This document shows positions 59,222 through 64,000 of a stretch of 64,000 nucleotides of DNA, piece after piece (positions within the stretch are counted from its first letter, which is position 1; each line of letters opens with the position of its first letter). The stretch covers positions 155,177 through 219,176 of the forward strand of contig JABLXQ010000006.1 in the NCBI GenBank assembly GCA_013178375.1, in the 5' to 3' direction. The notes under the pieces were generated by a model. That model had not been told where the DNA came from. It searched no databases and saw only the letters and a list, made by a program, of their open reading frames with translations. Source of the DNA: Gammaproteobacteria bacterium (lineage in GTDB: Bacteria; Pseudomonadota; Gammaproteobacteria; Pseudomonadales; Ketobacteraceae). The position numbers were made by a program, and so were the translations under genes.

Positions 59222-61228
59222 TCAATCAAACAGATTCTTCAGATTGGCAATATGCGCGCTGCCAATCGCCTGCGTTTCCTCTTTGGATTTTTTCTCACCC
59301 CGCCCTTCCCAGCGCAGATCGTCCTGCGGCAGTTCATCCAGGAAGCGGCTCGGCGTCGGCTCAAACTCCTCGCCGTACTGTTTGCGTTTCGCGGTGTAAG
59401 TCAGCGTCAATTCCTTCTGAGCGCGGGTGATGCCCACGTACATCAGGCGGCGCTCCTCCTCGATGTTGCCGTCCTCGATGCTGTTGCGGTGGGGCAGCAG
59501 TTCCTCTTCCATCCCCATCAAAAACACGTAGGGAAATTCCAGGCCCTTCGACGCGTGCAGTGTCATCAGCTGCACCTTGTCGGATTCATCTTCTTCCTGC
59601 TGCTGCTCCAGAATATCCAGCAGCACCAGTTTGCCGATCACTGCTTCCACATCGTTTTCGTCTTCGGTCTTTTCCAGCATGCGTTCGATGGACTGCACCA
59701 GCTGCCACACGTTCTCCATGCGCCGCTCCGCCATCTTCGGGCTGGACGACTGTTCATTCAGCCACTGCTCGTAATCGATGTCGCGGATCATCTGCTTGAT
59801 GGCGCCCACCGCATGGCCGCGCTGGATATTCTCGCGGGTTTCGTCGATCCAGTTATGGAAGCGGTTCAACACCGCCAGCTGCTTGGCCTTCACATGCTCC
59901 GCCAGTCCCATTTCGCAGCACACCGAAAACAGGCTGCGGCCACGCTCCTGGGCGTAGTGGCCCAGCTGTTCCAGCGTGGTGGGGCCGATTTCGCGTCGGG
60001 GTGTGTTGATGATGCGCAGGAAGGCGTTGTCGTCGTCGCTGTTAATCAGCAGGCGCAGATAGGCCATGATGTCCTTGATTTCGGCGCGGGAGAAAAACGA
60101 GGTGCCGCCACTGACCTTGTACGGCACCTGGAATGCCTGCAATTTCATTTCAATGGAACGCGACTGGTGATTGCCGCGATACAGCACGGCGAAGTCGCGA
60201 AACTGCCGTTTCTTCTGCAGATGCTGGTTCAGAATGTCGGAGGCGATTTTTTCCGCCTCGTGATCCTCACTGCGGCAGCGCACGATGCGGATGTGCTCGC
60301 CGATGCCGTGTTCACTCCACAATTGCTTTTCAAACACGTGGGGATTGTTGGCGATCACCTGGTTGGCGGCTTTCAGGATGCGGCCGGTGGATCGGTAATT
60401 CTGTTCCAGCTTGATCACTTTCAGCGCCGGATAATCCTGCGCCAGCTGTGCCAGATTTTCCGGCCGGGCGCCGCGCCAGGCGTAAATGGACTGGTCGTCG
60501 TCGCCCACCACGGTGAAGCGGGCGCGCTTGCCCACCAGCAGCCGCACCAGTAAATATTGCGAGGTGTTGGTGTCCTGGTATTCATCCACCAGCATGTAGT
60601 GAATCTTGTGCTGCCAGCGTTCGCGCGCTTCGTCGTTGTCGCGGAACAACAAAGTCGGTAACAAAATCAGATCGTCGAAATCCACCGCGTTATAGGCACG
60701 CAGCATGCGGTTGTACTGTTCGTAGGTGCGGGCGGCGCGCAATTCCGCCTCGTCCACTGCCCGCGACTGCGCGATGGCCGGCAGCACCAGATCGTTCTTC
60801 CAGCTGGAAATCGTATTGCGGATGTAATCCACATCCTCGCCGCCCACGTCGGTTTCCCGGTGCAGCAGTTCTGCCAGCAGGGTGCGCGAATCCTGGTCGT
60901 CGAAAATCGAGAAGCCGTTTTTTAAACCCAGCAGCTTCAGTTCCTTGCGGATGATGTTGAGGCCCAGGTTGTGGAAAGTGGAAATGGTGAGGCCGCGTGC
61001 CTGCTTGCCCTTCACCAGATGACTCACCCGTTCCTTCATCTCCCGCGCCGCCTTGTTGGTGAAGGTGACGGCGACGATGCGGTGGGCGGGAAGGTCGCAC
61101 TGCTCGATCAGATACGCGATCTTGCGGGTGATCACGCTGGTCTTGCCCGATCCGGCGCCCGCCAGAACCAGCAGGGGCCCGTCGATGTACTTCACGGCTT
61201 CGGACTGACGGGGATTCAACTGACTCAC
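59222..61228 (-). CDS. rep: ATP-dependent DNA helicase Rep
   Basis: The 668-residue superfamily 1A 3'-5' helicase clears proteins ahead of the replication fork. Motifs visible are Q-motif LNPRQSEAV, motif I LAGAGSGKTSVI, motif Ia VTFTNKAAREMKERV, motif II LVDEYQDTN, motif III VVGDDDQSIYAWRGA, motif IV LEQNYRST, motif V LMTLHASKGLEFPYVFL and motif VI EERRLMYVGITRA. Length and the early MSQLNPRQSEAVKYIDGP sequence favour Rep over UvrD or PcrA. It is a stand-alone core gene, convergent with the porin gene. Confidence 0.94.
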   Translation of the reverse strand: MSQLNPRQSEAVKYIDGPLLVLAGAGSGKTSVITRKIAYLIEQCDLPAHRIVAVTFTNKAAREMKERVSHLVKGKQARGLTISTFHNLGLNIIRKELKLLGLKNGFSIFDDQDSRTLLAELLHRETDVGGEDVDYIRNTISSWKNDLVLPAIAQSRAVDEAELRAARTYEQYNRMLRAYNAVDFDDLILLPTLLFRDNDEARERWQHKIHYMLVDEYQDTNTSQYLLVRLLVGKRARFTVVGDDDQSIYAWRGARPENLAQLAQDYPALKVIKLEQNYRSTGRILKAANQVIANNPHVFEKQLWSEHGIGEHIRIVRCRSEDHEAEKIASDILNQHLQKKRQFRDFAVLYRGNHQSRSIEMKLQAFQVPYKVSGGTSFFSRAEIKDIMAYLRLLINSDDDNAFLRIINTPRREIGPTTLEQLGHYAQERGRSLFSVCCEMGLAEHVKAKQLAVLNRFHNWIDETRENIQRGHAVGAIKQMIRDIDYEQWLNEQSSSPKMAERRMENVWQLVQSIERMLEKTEDENDVEAVIGKLVLLDILEQQQEEDESDKVQLMTLHASKGLEFPYVFLMGMEEELLPHRNSIEDGNIEEERRLMYVGITRAQKELTLTYTAKRKQYGEEFEPTPSRFLDELPQDDLRWEGRGEKKSKEETQAIGSAHIANLKNLFD

Positions 61229-61431
61229 GGGCGTGCTCTCTCGGGCGGGGGGCGAAATTGTACCTGTCTGCTGTTAATTTTGGATACCAAACTGTCAGTT
61301 TCGTCGATTGGATCGGGCTGGGGCTTTGGCGTATGCTTGCCGCTCCCGTCGTGGGGTGGCCCGTGGGTCACGGCCGTCCGCGGCTGACATAATCATCAAG
61401 AAAACAGCAGTTTAGCAGCAGGGGGAAACAC

Positions 61432-62202
61432 ATGAGCGACATCAATTTCCGGCTCGATGGCAAGGTAGTGTTGATTACCGGTGCATCCAGCGGCTTTGGC
61501 CAGTTTTTCGCGCCGGCGCTGGCGCGGCAGGGAGCAAAAGTGGTGGTGGCGGCGCGGCGGCGCAATCCCCTGCTGGCACTGGAGGAAAAAATCGAGTCGG
61601 ACGGCGGCAAGTGTCTGGCGGTGGCCATGGACGTCACCGACCGCGCTTCGGTGAAGGAAGCCCTGGATCAGGTGGAAGCGTCGTACGGCTGCGTTGACGT
61701 GGTGATCAACAATGCCGGCATCGGCGACAGCAACGCCATGTTCGATGTCACCGCCGAGGAATGGGACCGCGTCATGTCCACCAATCTCACCGGCGCGTTC
61801 AACGTGGCGCAGGAAAGTGCCCGCCGTATGAACCAGCATGGCAAGCACGGCAGCATCATCAACATCGCCTCGGTGCTGGGCCTGCGGGTGGCCAGCCACC
61901 TTACCGCGTACTGCGCTTCGAAAGCCGGCCTGGTCCAGCTCACCAAAGCCATGGCGCTGGAGCTGGCCCGTTACCAGATCCGCGTCAACGCCATCTGCCC
62001 CGGCTATTTCCTGACAGACATCAACCGCGATTTCATGGAAACCGACGCCGGCAAGAAAATGATCCAGCGCGTGCCGCAGCGCCGCCTGGGTGATCTGAGC
62101 GAATTGCTGGGCCCCCTGTTTTTGCTGGCCTCCGACGCCTCGTCCTTCATGACCGGCTCGATCCTGTCGGTGGATGGCGGTCACGCGGTCAGCACGCTGT
62201 AA
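61432..62202 (+). CDS. Short-chain dehydrogenase/reductase
   Basis: The 256-residue SDR has the cofactor motif TGASSGFG (T16-G23), the NNAG motif at 93-96 and catalytic Ser147, Tyr160 and Lys164 (TAYCASKAG). The AARRR segment after the second strand suggests NADP(H) preference. It is followed 48 bases later by an acyl-CoA dehydrogenase gene, so a step in fatty-acid or alcohol oxidation is likely; the exact substrate cannot be read from sequence. Confidence 0.9.
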   Translation: MSDINFRLDGKVVLITGASSGFGQFFAPALARQGAKVVVAARRRNPLLALEEKIESDGGKCLAVAMDVTDRASVKEALDQVEASYGCVDVVINNAGIGDSNAMFDVTAEEWDRVMSTNLTGAFNVAQESARRMNQHGKHGSIINIASVLGLRVASHLTAYCASKAGLVQLTKAMALELARYQIRVNAICPGYFLTDINRDFMETDAGKKMIQRVPQRRLGDLSELLGPLFLLASDASSFMTGSILSVDGGHAVSTL

Positions 62203-62250
62203 GTTTTTTATTGGCATTTTTTGCATTGGCATTTTTAAGAGGGAAACAAC

Positions 62251-63453
62251 ATGGATTTCTTTTTGTCGGACGAAATTGAACAGACCCGGCTGCAAGTCCG
62301 CGACTTCGTGCAGAAGGAAGTGATTCCGCTGGAATCCAATCCGGCGAATTTCGATGAGCACGAAAGTCTGCTGGAACCGATCGTGGCGCAGCTGCGGGAA
62401 AAAGCGAAAGCGCAGGGCTTGTGGGGTTTCCAGCTGCCGAAAATTTGCGGCGGCCGCGAGCTGGGTGTGGTGGGCATGGCGGCGCTGTATGAAGAAGCGG
62501 CGCGCTCGCCGTTCGGACCGGTAGCATTCAACTGCGCGCCGCCCGATGACGGCAACATGATGCTGCTGAACAAAGTCCTGAAAACCGAAGAGCAGAAAAA
62601 ACGCTGGCTGCAACCGATCATCGACGGCAAGGTGCGTTCCGCCTTCGCTATGACCGAGCCCGATGGTGGCTGCGGTTCCGATCCGAATCTCACCTACACC
62701 AAAGCCGAAAAGAAAGGCGACAAATGGATCATAACCGGCCGCAAGTGGTTTATCACCGGCGCCGAAGGTGCGCAGACCTTTATCCTGATCGCGCGCACCT
62801 CCGATGACGAGCGCAAGGGTCTCACCGCGTTCCTGTTCGACAAGGACCAGCCGGGCTGGGAAATCGTGCGTCGCATCGGAATCATGGGGCCGGAAGAACA
62901 TGGCGGTCACTGCGAACTGCAATTCAACGGCCTGGAAATTCCCGATGAAAACCGTTTGCTGAATGTGGGCGACGGTCTGAAAGTGACGCAGATCCGCCTC
63001 GGCACTGCGCGCCTGACTCATTGCATGCGCTGGCTGGGTCTGTCCAAGCGCTGCATGGAAATCGCCGCGCAGTATGTGGAAAACCGCATGAGCTTCGGCA
63101 CTACCCTGTCGCATCACGAAGGTGTGCAGTGGATGATGGGCGAAGTGGCGAAGGAGATTCACGTCGGCCGCCTGCTCACCATGCACGCCGCGTGGAAACT
63201 GGATCAGGGCGATTACGCGCGCAAGGAAATTTCCATGGCCAAGATCCATGTGGCCGATACGCTGCACAAGGCGGCCGATACGGCCATTCAGCTGTGCGGC
63301 GCCCGCGGTTATTCTAAGGACACGCTGCTGGAATGGATTTACCGTTATGCCCGTCAGGCCCGTCTGGTGGATGGTGCGTCGGAGATCCACAAGATGGTAC
63401 TTTCGCGTTCCTACCTGAGTGAGAAGCACGACTTCTTTCAATGGGGCGTTTAA
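62251..63453 (+). CDS. Acyl-CoA dehydrogenase
   Basis: The 400-residue FAD enzyme oxidises acyl-CoA to the 2-enoyl-CoA. Family landmarks are AFAMTEPDGGCGSDPNLTYT, the substrate/FAD region WFITGAEGAQTFILIART, FGTTLSHHEGVQWMMGEVAK, and the C-terminal YARQARLVDGASEIHKMVLS. The last of these is typical of the ACAD10/11-like subgroup. It forms an apparent two-gene unit with the upstream SDR. A terminator built on the stop codon region follows. Chain-length specificity is not predictable. Confidence 0.92.
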   Translation: MDFFLSDEIEQTRLQVRDFVQKEVIPLESNPANFDEHESLLEPIVAQLREKAKAQGLWGFQLPKICGGRELGVVGMAALYEEAARSPFGPVAFNCAPPDDGNMMLLNKVLKTEEQKKRWLQPIIDGKVRSAFAMTEPDGGCGSDPNLTYTKAEKKGDKWIITGRKWFITGAEGAQTFILIARTSDDERKGLTAFLFDKDQPGWEIVRRIGIMGPEEHGGHCELQFNGLEIPDENRLLNVGDGLKVTQIRLGTARLTHCMRWLGLSKRCMEIAAQYVENRMSFGTTLSHHEGVQWMMGEVAKEIHVGRLLTMHAAWKLDQGDYARKEISMAKIHVADTLHKAADTAIQLCGARGYSKDTLLEWIYRYARQARLVDGASEIHKMVLSRSYLSEKHDFFQWGV

Positions 63454-63468
63454 ACGCCCCGTTTTTTT
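63443..63468 (+). terminator. Rho-independent terminator overlapping the acyl-CoA dehydrogenase stop
   Basis: GGGGCGTTTAAACGCCCC is a perfect 18-base palindrome that includes the TAA stop codon and is followed by GTTTTTTT. The gene's last codons therefore form the ascending arm of the terminator. Confidence 0.9.
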
Positions 63469-63510
63469 GTGCGGATTGCTGAATTTAAACAAGACCAACA
63501 GAGATTGAAC

Positions 63511-64000
63511 ATGCCAACCAAGTATTATCTGGGCTTCGTGATTTCACCGGAGCTGGAAAAATCTGCCATCACCCTGCTGGACAACTTTGCCCGCAACGCG
63601 CCGGAAAGCCAGGTTTCCCACATGGAGAAATCCATGGACCTGTTCATCCCGGAATTGATGCAGTCGTTTCTGGTGGGCACCGTGGATGCCATCGGCCTAA
63701 GCCCCATGGCCACCAAAATCGTGCATTCCACCTCTGACATCCTGGACAAAACCGCCAAGATGCTGGTGGGTCACCTGCTGAAAAAACGCAGCAACGATGA
63801 GCTGCGGCCGCTGGCGGGTTTTGTGGATGATATTTATATCCGTCCCGGCACCGCCAGTACCGGCAAGGCATCCCACGGTTGCGAGATCGACAAGGCCACC
63901 TATGATCGCATCCAGCGCCTGATCGCCGAAATACGGACCGGCAATGGCGAACAGGTCCGGCCGGAACTGCACGACGTGATGACCCTGGTAGTGGATGTGA
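63511..64000 (+). CDS. Unknown protein, N-terminal part (cut by the window edge)
   Basis: The reading frame is open from ATG to the window end (163 residues visible, beginning MPTKYYLGFVISPELEKSAI). The visible part is soluble and mixed helix/strand, with SMDLFIPELMQSFLVGTVDA and VDDIYIRPGTAST segments, and no signal peptide. It follows the acyl-CoA dehydrogenase terminator, so it probably has its own promoter. I do not recognise the family. The stop codon is not in the window. Confidence 0.6.
   Translation, partial: MPTKYYLGFVISPELEKSAITLLDNFARNAPESQVSHMEKSMDLFIPELMQSFLVGTVDAIGLSPMATKIVHSTSDILDKTAKMLVGHLLKKRSNDELRPLAGFVDDIYIRPGTASTGKASHGCEIDKATYDRIQRLIAEIRTGNGEQVRPELHDVMTLVVDV

Noticed and set aside
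61396..63498. Minus-strand open frame of 700 codons opposite the SDR and acyl-CoA dehydrogenase genes
   Set aside because: It is antisense to two conserved enzymes and shows no protein-family motif.

Overview
The window reads as chromosomal DNA of a GC-rich gammaproteobacterium, probably marine and Alcanivorax/Marinobacter-like. Grounds for this are a type I sulfide:quinone reductase, a gamma-type cytochrome c5, NtrC/sigma-54 promoters, FAAL and DUF1329 genes and the dense signalling content. Genus assignment is inference. Genes are tightly packed. I see no rRNA, CRISPR array, integrase, transposase or prophage genes, and one tRNA (Arg-CCG).

Layout. 0-2.3 kb: tail of an unknown gene, then a CsoR-family regulator, a DUF2892 membrane protein and a sulfide:quinone reductase on the minus strand, with an 18-bp operator palindrome. 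2.3-7.8 kb: HPP/CBS membrane protein, flavodoxin-like reductase, a YiaW/YiaV-like pair, a ferritin-like protein, HisC and an RDD protein. 7.8-14.7 kb (minus): an amide operon with a complete Urt/Fmd-type ABC transporter (binding protein, two permeases, two ATPases), formamidase and the FmdB zinc ribbon. 14.9-19.2 kb (plus, divergent): an NCS1-transporter-like hybrid histidine kinase and a LuxR-type response regulator, with a sigma-54 promoter. 19.2-26.4 kb: a diguanylate-cyclase-like protein, YceI/cytochrome b561, a NarX/NarL-type pair and a GGDEF-EAL protein. 26.4-32 kb (minus): a chemosensory operon (STAS, CheA, MCP, CheW, CheR). 32.4-37 kb (minus): a lipid cassette (GNAT, FAAL-ACP-GNAT fusion, membrane desaturase). 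37-43 kb: tRNA-Arg, two DUF4136 lipoproteins, cytochrome c5, a hybrid kinase and a DUF1329 protein. 43-48.5 kb: urease ureDABCEFG. 48.6-50.8 kb: a GMC oxidoreductase. 51-57 kb: a second complete transporter, urtABCDE. 57-59.2 kb: a Gly-rich collagen-like secreted protein and a TorF-family porin. 59-64 kb: Rep helicase, an SDR, an acyl-CoA dehydrogenase and a truncated unknown.

How it fits together. Two parallel systems take nitrogen from small amides: one imports short-chain amides and hydrolyses them with formamidase, the other imports urea and hydrolyses it with urease. Sigma-54 -24/-12 elements with NtrC-type boxes at enhancer distance precede urtA and the porin gene. This ties an otherwise anonymous porin to nitrogen starvation and suggests it is the outer-membrane entry for urea or amides. 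The amide system carries its own candidate sensor, a kinase whose input module resembles a nucleobase/cation symporter.

The most unusual non-coding signal is a roughly 110-bp palindromic element present twice, once inside each nitrogen gene block. The two copies share an internal hairpin and a 30-base core, but their outer stems differ in sequence while each stays complementary. This is covariation that implies selection for the folded shape.
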